Shown here piece by piece: positions 7,943 to 16,962 of a stretch of 64,000 nucleotides of DNA. A program made the translations under genes and the position numbers. Numbering within the stretch: position 1 is the first letter of the stretch; each line of letters starts with the position of its first letter. The DNA is from Streptomyces sp. A 4/2 (lineage in GTDB: Bacteria; Actinomycetota; Actinomycetes; Streptomycetales; Streptomycetaceae), in contig NZ_CALNVW010000009.1 of the NCBI RefSeq assembly GCF_940670765.1, forward strand, positions 1 through 64,000, read 5' to 3'. The notes under the pieces were generated by a model, which worked only from the letters and a program-made list of their open reading frames with translations, did not search any database and had not been told where the DNA came from.

Positions 7943-10270
7943 TCAGTTCCCGGTGGTCCTCCGGCGCCGCCACCAGACGAGGGCCGCCCCTGCGGCAAGG
8001 AGCGCCGCCGCGATACCCGTGAGGGTGAGGACCTGGGTGCCGGTGGCGGCCAGCCCGCCACCGCCGTCCTGCTTGCCCGGCGGGGTGGACGGCGCCTGGC
8101 CGCCGGGCGGTGTGCTGTGTCCCGGCCCCGGGGTGTGGCTCGCCGGGGCGGACGGCTGTCCGGTGGGCTTGCCGGTGGGGGTGGGGGTCGGTGTCGGGCT
8201 CTGACCGCCGCCGGACGGGAGCTTGCCGTCCGTGTTGCCGCCGAGGAGCAGCTCGTGATCGTTGTCGGCGTCGTCGGTCATGGCCTGGACGGAGGTCTGC
8301 GTGGAGCGCTGGAGGTGCGGGTGCTGGGCCTTGAACTCCACGTCACTGATGTTGCGCTTCGGGCTCTTGGAGAAGTCGACGCCGCCCATGACGCAGATCT
8401 TCTGCTGTCCGGCCATCTCGCACGGGTAGCTGTAGTCGCCCTTGGTGAACGACTTCACGTACTCGTCCCAGGTCTTCCGGGGCGTCCAGGAGGCGTTCTT
8501 GCCGCGCACCGGCCACCGGTGCACATCGTTGCTGTTGATCATCGCGTGGTAGTCGCTGGGCGCCTTGGCGTCCTGCTGGCGCACGTACTCGGCGGCCACC
8601 CGGGAACGGTAGACGCGGCGCAGGTCCGCGTACTGCGGCGCGGTGTTCACCTTGTGCTCGACGTCGGGGATGATGATCTGGTTGACCAGCCGCTGGGAGG
8701 TCTTGCGCTGGGCGGCGGTCAGGTCGCACGGGCCGTTCGGACTCGGCGTCTTCACGTCGGAGGCCACGGAGTTGACCTTCAGCGGCGCGTCGAGGATGTA
8801 GATGCCGGTGTCGTGGACACGGACCTTCGCGGGCTCGGGCACGATCCAGTTGCGGACCACCGTGCCGCACGAGAGCCCGGCGGCCTTCATGGCGTCCCAG
8901 TACTGCTTACCCAGACCCTTCCGGGGGTCCATGTCCCTGGCGTAGTCGTGCTTCATCTCCAGGTCGGCCTGGAGCAGCACCCGTCCGGCGTCGGTCTTCC
9001 CGAACGTCTTGTCCATGATCTTGTCGGGCTGATCCGGGTTGAGGTTGACCCAGAACTTGTCCGGCGTGAGGGCGAGCCAGGTGAAGTAGGCGTCGGAGAT
9101 GAGCTGGGCCTTCTCCTTGCCGCCCCACCCCGCGTCCTCGTTCGGTGCCTTGTCCGCCGAGAAGGAGTAGTCGACGCCCTTGCCCTTGACGGGCTTGCCG
9201 ACGTAGCTCAGCTGCAGGGTGGAGAAGTCCACCCCACCGGGTCCGCGCACGCGCATCCCGCTGGGGTCGTTGCGGCGGACGGCCTCGACCTGCTTCCGCA
9301 TGGTTTCTGGGGTGGGCGCGGAACCGTTGACGATGTCGGTCGCGCCACCGCGTGCCGTGGAGCCCTTGGGCGCGAGGTAGGGGGAACTGGCGGAGTACTT
9401 ACCCGGCTTGAACGTCGCGCGCGGCGTCGAGTTGTGCTCGTACGTCGTCACCCGGGGCTTGCCGTCCGGACCATTGCCGAACTGGGCGGCGAGATTGCGG
9501 TAGAAGGTCTTCGTCTCGTCGGTCTGCGACTGGCCGAAGACACCGCGCAGCCGGTAGTCCTTGTACTTGGGGTCGCTCAGGACCGCACGGTCCTTCGGCC
9601 CCTGATCGCCGGCGTAGTTGGGGCCGGACTTGATCTCGACGAGTTCCTTCGTCCTGCGGTTGACCGCGTCGTAGATCCGGTAGCGCTTCTCCCCTGTCTT
9701 GGCGTCGGTGTACTCGACCGGCTCCTGGCAGATCCAGTCCGGGCCGACCAGGCCGAGGTCCTTGACCGCCTTGCGCTCGAAGGCCTTGCCGCGCGGGTTG
9801 CGGCCGGCCATGTCGATGTACGAGTCGTCGAGCCAGCCCTTGAACGAGCCGTACTCGTTCGCCCCGTTCTGGCCTTCGAGGTAGCGGCTGTACGAGGCGA
9901 ACACCTTGCGGGGGTCGCCTTCCTTCCACTTCTTGGGGTCGGTCCCGGCCTCCCGGAGGATCTTCTGCTGCTCGGCCTGGTCGTCGGGCAGCGTGACACC
10001 GTCCATGGCGTTGCGCTGGTTGGTGTAGTCGTAATCGTCCCAGTCGCTCTTGGGACGGCTGCCGTTCTGCCCCCAGGAAGGGCTGGACACCGGGGTGCCG
10101 GACAGATCGTAGAGTTCCTCGCACGGCACGCCCGGCTTCGGCACCGACGCGGCTTCCGCGAGGTGCAGGCCGGGCAGTCCGGTCAGCGTCAGGGCACCGG
10201 CGCACGCGAGGGCGACGGCGAGGCGCTTCCCCGCAAGGGAGCGCCGATGGGGTGATATCGGGTGGATCAT
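7943..10270 (-). CDS. Sortase-anchored surface protein with a nuclease-like ExK motif
   Basis: 775 aa. A basic N-terminus and hydrophobic core (LAVALACAGALTLTG) form a signal peptide. The C-terminus has a Pro/Thr/Gly-rich stretch, LAATG (740-744), a membrane segment and a WWRRRR tail, the layout of class E sortase substrates in Streptomyces. Near residue 200 the pattern YRIYD followed by ELVEIKSG (E212, K214) resembles the D...ExK core of PD-(D/E)xK nuclease folds, and the segment starts with KAVKDLGLVGPDWICQ. The rest is unrecognised. The second of two adjacent ATGs (10270) is chosen for better spacing from GGGAG. Confidence 0.75.
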   Translation of the reverse strand: MIHPISPHRRSLAGKRLAVALACAGALTLTGLPGLHLAEAASVPKPGVPCEELYDLSGTPVSSPSWGQNGSRPKSDWDDYDYTNQRNAMDGVTLPDDQAEQQKILREAGTDPKKWKEGDPRKVFASYSRYLEGQNGANEYGSFKGWLDDSYIDMAGRNPRGKAFERKAVKDLGLVGPDWICQEPVEYTDAKTGEKRYRIYDAVNRRTKELVEIKSGPNYAGDQGPKDRAVLSDPKYKDYRLRGVFGQSQTDETKTFYRNLAAQFGNGPDGKPRVTTYEHNSTPRATFKPGKYSASSPYLAPKGSTARGGATDIVNGSAPTPETMRKQVEAVRRNDPSGMRVRGPGGVDFSTLQLSYVGKPVKGKGVDYSFSADKAPNEDAGWGGKEKAQLISDAYFTWLALTPDKFWVNLNPDQPDKIMDKTFGKTDAGRVLLQADLEMKHDYARDMDPRKGLGKQYWDAMKAAGLSCGTVVRNWIVPEPAKVRVHDTGIYILDAPLKVNSVASDVKTPSPNGPCDLTAAQRKTSQRLVNQIIIPDVEHKVNTAPQYADLRRVYRSRVAAEYVRQQDAKAPSDYHAMINSNDVHRWPVRGKNASWTPRKTWDEYVKSFTKGDYSYPCEMAGQQKICVMGGVDFSKSPKRNISDVEFKAQHPHLQRSTQTSVQAMTDDADNDHELLLGGNTDGKLPSGGGQSPTPTPTPTGKPTGQPSAPASHTPGPGHSTPPGGQAPSTPPGKQDGGGGLAATGTQVLTLTGIAAALLAAGAALVWWRRRRTTGN

Positions 10271-10431
10271 CATTCTCCCGGGGCCCAGTCGGCGTTGGGT
10301 CCGGTGTGGCGCCAAGGGCCCCCGCACTGATCGGCGCCACACAAGCAATCCACAGACTAGGTGCCGAACTCGCCTGTGTCGCAAGGCAATTGCGGCGTGG
10401 CGCGTCCCGCCATCGGCTCTCCACGGGATCC

Positions 10432-10458
10432 TTACACGTGTGGGCCCGGCCGTAGGAT
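10432..10458 (+). promoter_or_regulatory. Promoter of a leaderless gene
   Basis: TTACAC (10432-10437) and TAGGAT (10453-10458) are 15 bp apart. The -10 ends 8 nt before the ATG at 10467, so the message is probably leaderless. Confidence 0.55.
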
Positions 10459-10466
10459 CTCGGAGC

Positions 10467-10964
10467 ATGGACACGATCGACAGCCCCGAGTGGTCCGACA
10501 ACCCGCGCCTGAACGGTTGGCTGGCGGAGCAGCGGTCGGCGTTCCCGGCCTGGCGCGAACAGGCCCCGGGTTCCTGGGACTTCACACCCGATTCCGTCGA
10601 CCGGCTGGAGGAGCTGGTCCGGGGCGCGTTCTCCTCGTACGAGGAGGCGGACGCGGCCTCCGACGGGCCACTGCTACAGGTGGCCGCCTGGTACCTGGGC
10701 GAGGTGCAGGTACGCGGCCACGGGGCCGAGTGGCGGTGCGCCCCTGCACCCGGCCCCGGCCGCTTCGCCAGGATCCGCCCGCTGGTCACCCTGTCCAAGG
10801 AGCGGCTGGACGAGGACGAGCGGGCCGAGCTGCGGGAGCTGGAGGAGCTGTACGAATCCGACTGGCCGCTCTGCAACCCGCTCGACGAGCTGCTCGCCCT
10901 GTTCCTCCGGGGTCCGGACAACCACCTGCGGGACGTGCTGGATCAGTACGCGGGCGGGTCCTGA
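10467..10964 (+). CDS. Hypothetical protein, 165 aa
   Basis: Soluble acidic protein with no signal or membrane segment. Visible features are a Trp-rich N-terminus (PEWSDNPRLNGWLAEQ), a central ELVRGAFSSYEEAD region, and a Glu-rich helix followed by PLCNPLDELLALFLRG. I recognise no domain. The start is fixed by the promoter 8 nt upstream and the absence of an in-frame alternative with a ribosome site. Confidence 0.7.
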   Translation: MDTIDSPEWSDNPRLNGWLAEQRSAFPAWREQAPGSWDFTPDSVDRLEELVRGAFSSYEEADAASDGPLLQVAAWYLGEVQVRGHGAEWRCAPAPGPGRFARIRPLVTLSKERLDEDERAELRELEELYESDWPLCNPLDELLALFLRGPDNHLRDVLDQYAGGS

Positions 10965-11083
10965 CCCGTCGGCGGGGTGGGTGCGAACGGGATCCGGGTA
11001 GGCACGCATCTCGGCGCGCCGTCCCGCCCGGACACGCCGCCCGGCCGCTCACACCGCCCGGCCGCCGGACCGGGCCGGGAGCC

Positions 11084-11743
11084 TCAGCCCAGCTCCTTGC
11101 GCCTGGCCCGCGCCTCTTCCTTCAGCCGCTGCTTCTCGGCCCTGGTCACCTTCCGCTCCACCCCGACACCGCCGAACATGGCGAACCCGGTGACCTTCAC
11201 CCGGGGCGAGCCCGGCGTGCCCTCGCCCGACCCGCTGTCGCCGAAGCCGCCCATGAGGCCAATGCCGTTGACGTCGCAGTGCAGGTCCGGGGGGACGATC
11301 ACGGCGATACCGCCGAAGAGCGCGAAGCAGCGGATCGTCACGTCCCGCGCCTCGAAGCGGGCCTCCCGCAGATCCAGCTCGCCGCCGCCGAACATCGCGA
11401 ACGTGGTGACCGTCCGGCCGACGGTCCAGCGGCCCTTCCGGTGGAAGCCGCCGAAGACCGCGACTGCCTTGCTGGACGTCGCGGTGCCACCGATCCGGTC
11501 CGCCCACTCGTCCCTCTTGCCCAGTGACGTCGCCGGGGTGCCGGCCTTGAAACTGCCCGGGGCCGGAAGGTCGCGTACGAGCGGTTCGAGTTCGCCGTGC
11601 GTACGGGCCTGGTAGGTGGCGTCGAGGCGGTGCTCGAACTCCTCCATGTCGAGCCGCCCCTCGGCAACAGCCTCGCGCAGCGTCTCGGCAACACGCTCGC
11701 GCTCGGCATCGGAGGCACGCATCTCGGGGAGTTCGTTTGTCAT
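11084..11743 (-). CDS. DUF1707 SHOCT-like protein with LiaF-like C-terminus
   Basis: 219 aa. Residues 5-60 are a DUF1707 domain (MRASDAERERVAETLREAV, LDMEEFEHRLDATYQARTHGEL). The C-terminal half has repeated VFGGF, AMFGGGELDL and LFGGI turns typical of the DUF2154/LiaF-like beta-helix linked to envelope stress. No transmembrane segment is seen, so it is probably cytoplasmic or membrane-peripheral. TAAGCT lies 6 nt before the ATG (11755-11750), so the mRNA looks leaderless. Confidence 0.85.
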   Translation of the reverse strand: MTNELPEMRASDAERERVAETLREAVAEGRLDMEEFEHRLDATYQARTHGELEPLVRDLPAPGSFKAGTPATSLGKRDEWADRIGGTATSSKAVAVFGGFHRKGRWTVGRTVTTFAMFGGGELDLREARFEARDVTIRCFALFGGIAVIVPPDLHCDVNGIGLMGGFGDSGSGEGTPGSPRVKVTGFAMFGGVGVERKVTRAEKQRLKEEARARRKELG

Positions 11744-11766
11744 GCCGACAGCTTATGGAAGGGCGC

Positions 11767-12768
11767 CTACTGGAGGCCACGGTCGGCGTACATCTTCGCG
11801 ATGACCGCCTCGATGTCGGGCTCCCGTACGGAGAGATCGACGAGCGGGTACGCGTCGGCGACGGCCGCGACGATCGGCGCCGCCGACGCGGAAGCGGGGA
11901 AGGCCAGCCACTGCCGGGGCCCTTCCACCTTCACCGTACGCGCCAACTCCGTTTTGATCGGCGGAAGTTCACGCTCCAGGTCGACCACGAGCAGCCGCTC
12001 GCTCTCCCCCACCTCGTGCAGCCCGGCCAGTGCGCCGTCGTACATCAGCCGCCCGTGGTCGATCACCATCACCCGCTTGCAGAGCTGTTCGATGTCGGTC
12101 AGGTCGTGGGTGGTGAGCAGGACGGTGGTACCGCGCTCGGCGTTCAGGTCGTGCAGGAACTCACGGACCTTGGCCTTGGATATGACATCGAGGCCGATGG
12201 TCGGTTCGTCGAGGTAGAGGACTTCCGGGTCGTGCAGCAGGGCCGCCGCGATGTCGCCGCGCATCCGCTGCCCGAGGGAGAGCTGCCGCACGGGGACGTC
12301 CAACAGGGCGCCCAGATCGAGCAGTTCGATGCACCGGTCCATGTTCTCGCGGAAGCGGTCGTCGGGGACCCGGTACATGCGGTGGGCCAGCCGGTACGAG
12401 TCGCGCAGCGGCAGATCCCACCAGAGGGTGGTGCGCTGCCCGAAGACCACACCGATGCGCTGGGCCAGCTTCGTCCGCTCGCGGGAGGGATCGAGCCCCG
12501 CGACGCGCAGCCGGCCGCCGCTGGGGGTGAGGATGCCCGTGAGCATCTTGATGGTGGTGGACTTGCCCGCGCCGTTCGGGCCGATGTAGCCGACCATCTC
12601 GCCCCGGGCCACGCGGAAGCTGATGCCGTCGACGGCCCGGACCTGATGCTTCTCACGGCGCAGCAGGCCGGACTTCCGGCGTACGTCGAAGACCTTCTCC
12701 AGGTCTTCGAGCTCGATGAAGTCATCGTTGGAGCCATCGTTGGAGTTATCGTTGGAGTTATCGTTCAC
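11767..12768 (-). CDS. ABC transporter ATP-binding subunit (COG4586 type)
   Basis: 333 aa with Walker A GPNGAGKST, Q-loop region GVVFGQRTTLWWDLPL, signature LSLGQRMRGD, Walker B EVLYLDEPTIGLD and switch His in LLTTHD. The QRTTLWW sequence is typical of the COG4586 ATPase that partners two ABC-2 permeases (COG4587 and COG3694). Both permeases are present at 16963-18559, about 4 kb upstream on the same strand, with unrelated genes between. The N-terminus is a simple-sequence Asn/Asp/Ser stretch encoded by a short DNA repeat. The GTG start at 12768 has GGGGAG about 10 nt upstream. Confidence 0.9.
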   Translation of the reverse strand: MNDNSNDNSNDGSNDDFIELEDLEKVFDVRRKSGLLRREKHQVRAVDGISFRVARGEMVGYIGPNGAGKSTTIKMLTGILTPSGGRLRVAGLDPSRERTKLAQRIGVVFGQRTTLWWDLPLRDSYRLAHRMYRVPDDRFRENMDRCIELLDLGALLDVPVRQLSLGQRMRGDIAAALLHDPEVLYLDEPTIGLDVISKAKVREFLHDLNAERGTTVLLTTHDLTDIEQLCKRVMVIDHGRLMYDGALAGLHEVGESERLLVVDLERELPPIKTELARTVKVEGPRQWLAFPASASAAPIVAAVADAYPLVDLSVREPDIEAVIAKMYADRGLQ

Positions 12769-12832
12769 GGCAGGTCAACTCCCCTCATGCGTAAGACTCT
12801 TGCCTGCGGACCGTCCCGGCGAAGCGCACGCG

Positions 12833-13555
12833 TCAGCGCCGGACGGAGCGCGCCACACGAAACCCCACGTCGTCGATCCGGAACGTCGGGTGACTGCGGC
12901 GCCGCACCGAGGCCCGGCAGCTCCACTCCTCGTCGAACCACCCGGCGCCGCGGAGCACCCGGTAGGCGCCGTAGACCTCGGGGTCGTAGAGGTCCCAGCA
13001 CCACTCCCAGACGTTGCCCAGCATGTCGTACAGGCCCCACGCGTTGGGCCGCTTGCCGCCCACCTCGTGGATCCGGTCCTGCGCGTTCCCGCGCTGCCAG
13101 GCGATCTCGTCGAGCGGCCCGTACCGCGGCCCCTCCGTACCGGCCCGGCAGGCGTGCTCCCACTCGGCCTCGGTCGGCAGCCGGTACCCGTCGGCGGAGG
13201 GATCCCACTCGGCCCCCTCGGCACCGGCATCAGACCGCTCGCCTTCGCCGCCACCGCCGCCGTCACCGCCGTCACCGTCGAGGCGGTACGCGGGCGTCAG
13301 ACCCTCCCGCCGGGACAGGGCGTTGCAGTACCGGACCGCGTCCCCCCACGAAACGCCCTCGACGGGCAGCCGGTCGCCCGTTGCCGTGCTCGGCCGGGCG
13401 CCGGTGACCTGCGCGTACCGCGCCTGGGTGACCGGGTGGGCAGCGAGCCGGTAGGCCGCCAGCTCGACCGGCCAACTGCGCTGGGTGCGCCGGTCCGACA
13501 GCGTCACCCGCCCCGCCGGAACGGCGATCATCTCGTGCGCTGCGTTCGCTTCCAT
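12833..13555 (-). CDS. Formylglycine-generating enzyme family protein (SUMF1/EgtB/PvdO fold)
   Basis: 240 aa. The domain is complete: HPVTQARYAQVTG, LPVEGVSWGDAVRYCNALS, GYRLPTEAEWEHACRAG, GLYDMLGNVWEWCWDLY, then RVLRGAGWF and GFRVARS. A Gly/Asp/Glu-rich insertion (about residues 95-117) interrupts it. The usual Cys pair of true FGEs (about RCSYC) is not evident; the C-terminal part reads EEWSCRASVRRR with one Cys. It may therefore not be a sulfatase activator. No sulfatase gene is in the window. Confidence 0.85.
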   Translation of the reverse strand: MEANAAHEMIAVPAGRVTLSDRRTQRSWPVELAAYRLAAHPVTQARYAQVTGARPSTATGDRLPVEGVSWGDAVRYCNALSRREGLTPAYRLDGDGGDGGGGGEGERSDAGAEGAEWDPSADGYRLPTEAEWEHACRAGTEGPRYGPLDEIAWQRGNAQDRIHEVGGKRPNAWGLYDMLGNVWEWCWDLYDPEVYGAYRVLRGAGWFDEEWSCRASVRRRSHPTFRIDDVGFRVARSVRR

Positions 13556-13619
13556 GAGTCGGCGAGCGTACCAACGGCCTTCCTCGCGGGACGAGCGGGT
13601 TCTGTTCCGGCCTGCGGGG

Positions 13620-14417
13620 TCACGCGCGCGGCGGAAGCTGGTCGTACGTCTTGAAGGTGTACTGCGCGTTCAGGGTGATCGCGTTCCCGGCCGCCGCCGG
13701 AAGGCCGAACCGGTCGTTGACCAGCTTGCCCAGCGGGCCGCATCCCTCGGCGGCCGGGGCGGTGAAGGCGTCGTCGTACGCGACGAACTTGATGACCGGC
13801 GGGTTCTTCGAGACCCACTCGGAGTCACCGTCCCGCTTCAGGTGCAGTTCGACGGGCTTGTCGGCGCCGATGACACACCCGTGCGGCAGCAAGGGGCTGA
13901 CGACCCGGAAACGCATGGTGAACAGACCCATGGTGTCCCCGGCGGGATAGAAATCGGATCGGCCGCCGTACTCCGGCTGGAGGGACAGCGCGGACAGGGG
14001 GTTGTGATCAGCGGCGTTGCGGTCGGTGGCGTTCCGGTCAGCGGTGTTGCCGAGGAGCCCACCGGGGACGGCGGCCGGGGCGCTGCGCATGGCGCCCCAC
14101 ACCTGCCCGGCGCTCCCGTCGGGCATCGGGCCCTCGGCGTGGGTGATGGTCATCGGCGCCAGTTCGGGAATGCTGCGGCTGCCGAGGGTCAACGGGCCGG
14201 TGGCGGTGAGGACTTCACACTTCCAGCTGGCCGCGTCGACACCGGCCGGGATGTCCGGGCAGTCGCTGAAGTCGTACGAGGGGGCGGGAGGCGCGTCGGC
14301 GGCGACGGCGGGGGCGCTCGCCGCACCGGCGACCAGGGCGGCGACGGCGGCGGCGAAGGCGAGCCCGGCGGCCCCGCGTCGGACGGTCGAGGAGCGCTTC
14401 TCAGTGGTGGTCTGCAT
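13620..14417 (-). CDS. Secreted protein of unknown function
   Basis: 265 aa with a clear signal peptide (RRGAAGLAFAAAVAALVAG ending AVAA near residue 40). The mature part contains four Cys (in DCPD, KCEV, GCVIG and GCGPL), probably two disulfides, and a segment rich in Asn/Asp (NTADRNATDRNAADHN). The C-terminal half is beta-rich (LFTMRFRVVSPLLPHGCV). GGGG lies just before the ATG at 14417. I do not recognise a family. Confidence 0.75.
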   Translation of the reverse strand: MQTTTEKRSSTVRRGAAGLAFAAAVAALVAGAASAPAVAADAPPAPSYDFSDCPDIPAGVDAASWKCEVLTATGPLTLGSRSIPELAPMTITHAEGPMPDGSAGQVWGAMRSAPAAVPGGLLGNTADRNATDRNAADHNPLSALSLQPEYGGRSDFYPAGDTMGLFTMRFRVVSPLLPHGCVIGADKPVELHLKRDGDSEWVSKNPPVIKFVAYDDAFTAPAAEGCGPLGKLVNDRFGLPAAAGNAITLNAQYTFKTYDQLPPRA

Positions 14418-14530
14418 GATCCCCAGCCTGCCGCCGCACCCCACCCAGCAGCCACGGGGAAGTCCCTCGCCACACCCTGAGCTGCCCCTGACCACCTGTC
14501 AGGGTCCGCCCCTCAGAACGGACATGGCCC

Positions 14531-14866
14531 GTGCGTGGTCGGCGGACGTACTCGGTGCGCCGCATCGTGCCCCTGCCCTCGCACGGCAGCCCGCGCGGCC
14601 CGGACGGCAGAGGCGTACTGGACGACGGCCGACTGAGCCGGGCCGAGCTGACGGACGGCACTCTGGACAAGGTGCCGGCCGGACTGACAGCGCTGGGCGT
14701 GGTGGTCCTGGCGATATCCGTCGCGTGGGCCGCGGCGCGCGGGCACCGACACCGGCACCGGCACCCGACCGTGCACCCAGCCGGAAAGGACGCCCCGGCC
14801 GCCGGTCCCGGCGGCCCCGGGCACGTCGGGTCCGGTACGCCGCCGGAGCCGCCGCCAAACTCCTGA
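14531..14866 (+). CDS. Possible small single-pass membrane protein
   Basis: 111 aa from GTG at 14531. One membrane segment (AGLTALGVVVLAISVAWAAA, about residues 50-69) is followed by a His/Arg-rich then Pro/Gly-rich tail. No convincing ribosome site precedes the start, and longer reading frames cover the opposite strand, so coding status is uncertain. The membrane segment and strand agreement with the next two genes favour it. Confidence 0.4.
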   Translation: MRGRRTYSVRRIVPLPSHGSPRGPDGRGVLDDGRLSRAELTDGTLDKVPAGLTALGVVVLAISVAWAAARGHRHRHRHPTVHPAGKDAPAAGPGGPGHVGSGTPPEPPPNS

Positions 14867-15039
14867 CGAAAAAGGCAAGTTGCCCCTCTCGGACGTTCCC
14901 CCGGCACTTCAGGTCCGAGTCCACCCGGCTCGGCCAGGACCGACCGGGCCGATACGGAGCACAGCATTCCGTCACTTTGGGTAGCCTGACGAACACGGGG
15001 CGAAGTGCCCTGCTTGTCGCCGCTTCGAGGAGGCCCTCC

Positions 15040-15234
15040 ATGCGTGCAACTGTTGGCGATCGACTCCACGTCCACAGTCGGTCCGTGGGACTGACCGACC
15101 GCCAAGGGGAGATCATCGAGGTCCGGGGCGAGGACGGCGGACCGCCGTACATGGTCCGCTTCTCCGACGGCCACGAGGGCCTGGTCTATCCGGGACCCGA
15201 CTGCGTCATCGAATCCCGCTCGTCAGAAGACTGA
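15040..15234 (+). CDS. DUF1918 domain protein
   Basis: 64 aa. MRATVGDRLHVHSRSVG, RQGEIIEVRGEDGGPPYMVRF and SDGHEGLVYPGPD match the short SH3-like DUF1918 family common in Streptomyces. Function unknown. GAGGAGG is 7 nt before the ATG, and a hairpin terminator follows. Confidence 0.9.
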   Translation: MRATVGDRLHVHSRSVGLTDRQGEIIEVRGEDGGPPYMVRFSDGHEGLVYPGPDCVIESRSSED

Positions 15235-15276
15235 GCAGGCCCTCACGCGGCCTTCGCAGCTGACGAGGTCGCGACG

Positions 15277-15310
15277 GGGCCTGTCCGACCCCGATCCGCC
15301 GGACAGGCCC
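15277..15310 (+). terminator. Hairpin after the DUF1918 gene
   Basis: An 11-bp perfect stem (15277-15287 with 15300-15310, GGGCCTGTCCG arm) and a 12-nt loop. Confidence 0.75.
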
Positions 15311-15354
15311 TGGGGCTGCACCCCCGGCCATTCCTCATTCGCGCACAGCCTCGT

Positions 15355-15360
15355 TAGCCT
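15355..15360 (+). promoter_or_regulatory. -10 box of the GNAT gene
   Basis: TAGCCT, 6 nt before the ATG at 15367, with no ribosome site; leaderless transcription is likely. Confidence 0.45.
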
Positions 15361-15366
15361 TGCGGG

Positions 15367-15870
15367 ATGCCCCGACTCCACCTGCTCCACCTCGACCACG
15401 CCCCGGCACTCCTTGAGTTCGAGCAGGAAAACCGGGCCTATTTCGCCGCGTCGATCCCCGACCGCGGCGACGAGTACTTCGCCCAGTTCGAGGCACGCCA
15501 CCGCGCCCTGCTCGCCGAACAGGCCACCGGAACCTGCTTCTTCCACGTACTGCTGGGCAGTGAGGGCGAGGTGCTGGGGCGGGTCAACCTGGTCGACGCG
15601 GCGGACGGTTCGGCCGAACTCGGATACCGGATCGCCGAGCGGGCCGCCGGGCGGGGGCTGGCCACATCCGCCGTGCGCGCGGTGTGTGACCTGGCTGCCG
15701 CCGAGTACGGCGTCACCACCCTGCGGGCCAGGACGACGCTCGGCAACGCCGCTTCGCGGGCCGTGCTGGCCCGTACCGGGTTCCTGCCCACGGGCGGGAT
15801 CTGGCTGAACGGCCGGCCGGGGCTCCGTTTCGTACGCGACGGGGTCACCGCGGACCGCCTCCGCAGGTGA
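15367..15870 (+). CDS. GNAT N-acetyltransferase (RimJ/RimL-like)
   Basis: 167 aa. Acetyl-CoA-dependent N-acetyltransferase fold with motif ELGYRIAERAAGRGLATSAV for the pyrophosphate loop, then TLRARTTLGNAASRAVLARTGF, the typical RimJ-like end. The substrate (protein N-terminus or small molecule) is not deducible. The start follows a -10 box by 6 nt. Confidence 0.88.
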   Translation: MPRLHLLHLDHAPALLEFEQENRAYFAASIPDRGDEYFAQFEARHRALLAEQATGTCFFHVLLGSEGEVLGRVNLVDAADGSAELGYRIAERAAGRGLATSAVRAVCDLAAAEYGVTTLRARTTLGNAASRAVLARTGFLPTGGIWLNGRPGLRFVRDGVTADRLRR

Positions 15871-16101
15871 CCGCATATGCCGGGGCCTCATGTCGATCCC
15901 TCGTGGGCGGGACAGGACTTCCGGCCGAACGGATCGCGCCCGGGGCCCCTCCCCGCCTTCAGCCTCTTGAGACGCCCGGCCCCAAACCGCCTATTTTCAG
16001 ATGCATTTGTAATTGATCCACTTATCAACCTGTTTGGCGTACTCGTCCGACTGCCAAAGATGTCCCCGCAAGCATCGGTGCCGACAGAAGGCGAGTTCGA
16101 C

Positions 16102-16800
16102 ATGGCTGACTGGGTGAAGGTCGCAGGCGGTCTCTCTGCCATCTCGGCAGGATCCAGAACGACCGTATGGGGTGTGAACTCCGCCGGCGCCATCTACCAC
16201 TACACGAACAACGACGCCAACCCCTGGATCAACATCCCCGGGTCCCTCAGCGACATCGGCTCCGCTGCCGACGGCACCGTATGGGGCGTCAACAGGAACG
16301 ACCAGATCTACCGGTACACCGGAGACCAGTCCACGACGAACTGGGTGGGCATCCCCGGCAGCCTGGTCCGCATCTCGGCAGGATCCAGGACCAACGTATG
16401 GGGGGTGAATTCGGGCGGCGGCATCTACCGCTACACGAACAACGACGCCAACCCCTGGATCAACATCCCCGGGTCCCTCAGCGACATCGGCGCCGCCGCC
16501 GACGGCACCGTATGGGGCGTCAACAAGAACGACCAGATCTACCGGTACACCGGAGACCAGTCCACCACCAACTGGGTGGGAATCTCCGGCAGCCTGGTCC
16601 GCATCTCGGCAGGATCCAGGACCAACGTATGGGGCGTCGACTCCGCCGGCAGCATCTACCGGTACACCAACAACGACGCCAACCCCTGGATCAAGATCCC
16701 CGGCAACGCCAGCGACATCGGCGCCGGTGCCGACGGCACCGTGTGGCACGTCAACAAGAACGGTGAGATCTACCGGTACACCGGGGACCAGCCAAGCTGA
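16102..16800 (+). CDS. Tectonin-type beta-propeller protein
   Basis: 232 aa made almost wholly of six tectonin-like blades (about 38 aa each), with recurring SAGSRTNVWGVNS, IYRYTNNDANPWINIPG and DGTVWGVNKNDQIYRYTGD. Blades come in pairs that form a 77-residue unit. Proteins of this fold bind carbohydrate or surface ligands. No signal peptide or membrane segment is present, so export, if any, is non-classical. The ATG at 16102 has GAAGG about 10 nt upstream. The leader just upstream is unusually AT-rich for this genome. Confidence 0.82.
   Translation: MADWVKVAGGLSAISAGSRTTVWGVNSAGAIYHYTNNDANPWINIPGSLSDIGSAADGTVWGVNRNDQIYRYTGDQSTTNWVGIPGSLVRISAGSRTNVWGVNSGGGIYRYTNNDANPWINIPGSLSDIGAAADGTVWGVNKNDQIYRYTGDQSTTNWVGISGSLVRISAGSRTNVWGVDSAGSIYRYTNNDANPWIKIPGNASDIGAGADGTVWHVNKNGEIYRYTGDQPS
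16141..16800 (+). repeat. 231-bp internal repeat, almost three copies
   Basis: ATCTCGGCAGGATCC recurs at 16141, 16372 and 16603, exactly 231 bp apart. Long blocks are identical between copies at DNA level, including synonymous positions, so the duplication is recent or kept homogeneous by recombination. Confidence 0.9.
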
Positions 16801-16876
16801 TCCGAGTCCCCAACTCCCGCTGCGGCGAAACCGGTTCGGGGCGCGATCCCTTCCCCTCCCGGTCGTCCGCGAACGG

Positions 16877-16910
16877 CCCCGGCGCCCTCCCCCACGGGAC
16901 GGCGCCGGGG
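16877..16910. terminator. Bidirectional hairpin between convergent genes
   Basis: A perfect 10-bp stem CCCCGGCGCC/GGCGCCGGGG with a 14-nt loop, between the tectonin gene (+) and the ABC permease gene (-). Confidence 0.7.
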
Positions 16911-16962
16911 TCGTGATCCGTCCGCGCCCACACGGCCCGGAGCCCCGCCGGCGGCCCGGCCG

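Noticed and set aside
7775..10255. 826-codon frame opposite the LAATG-anchored gene
   Set aside because: Shadow of the real gene; the opposite strand has a signal peptide, anchor motif and ribosome site.
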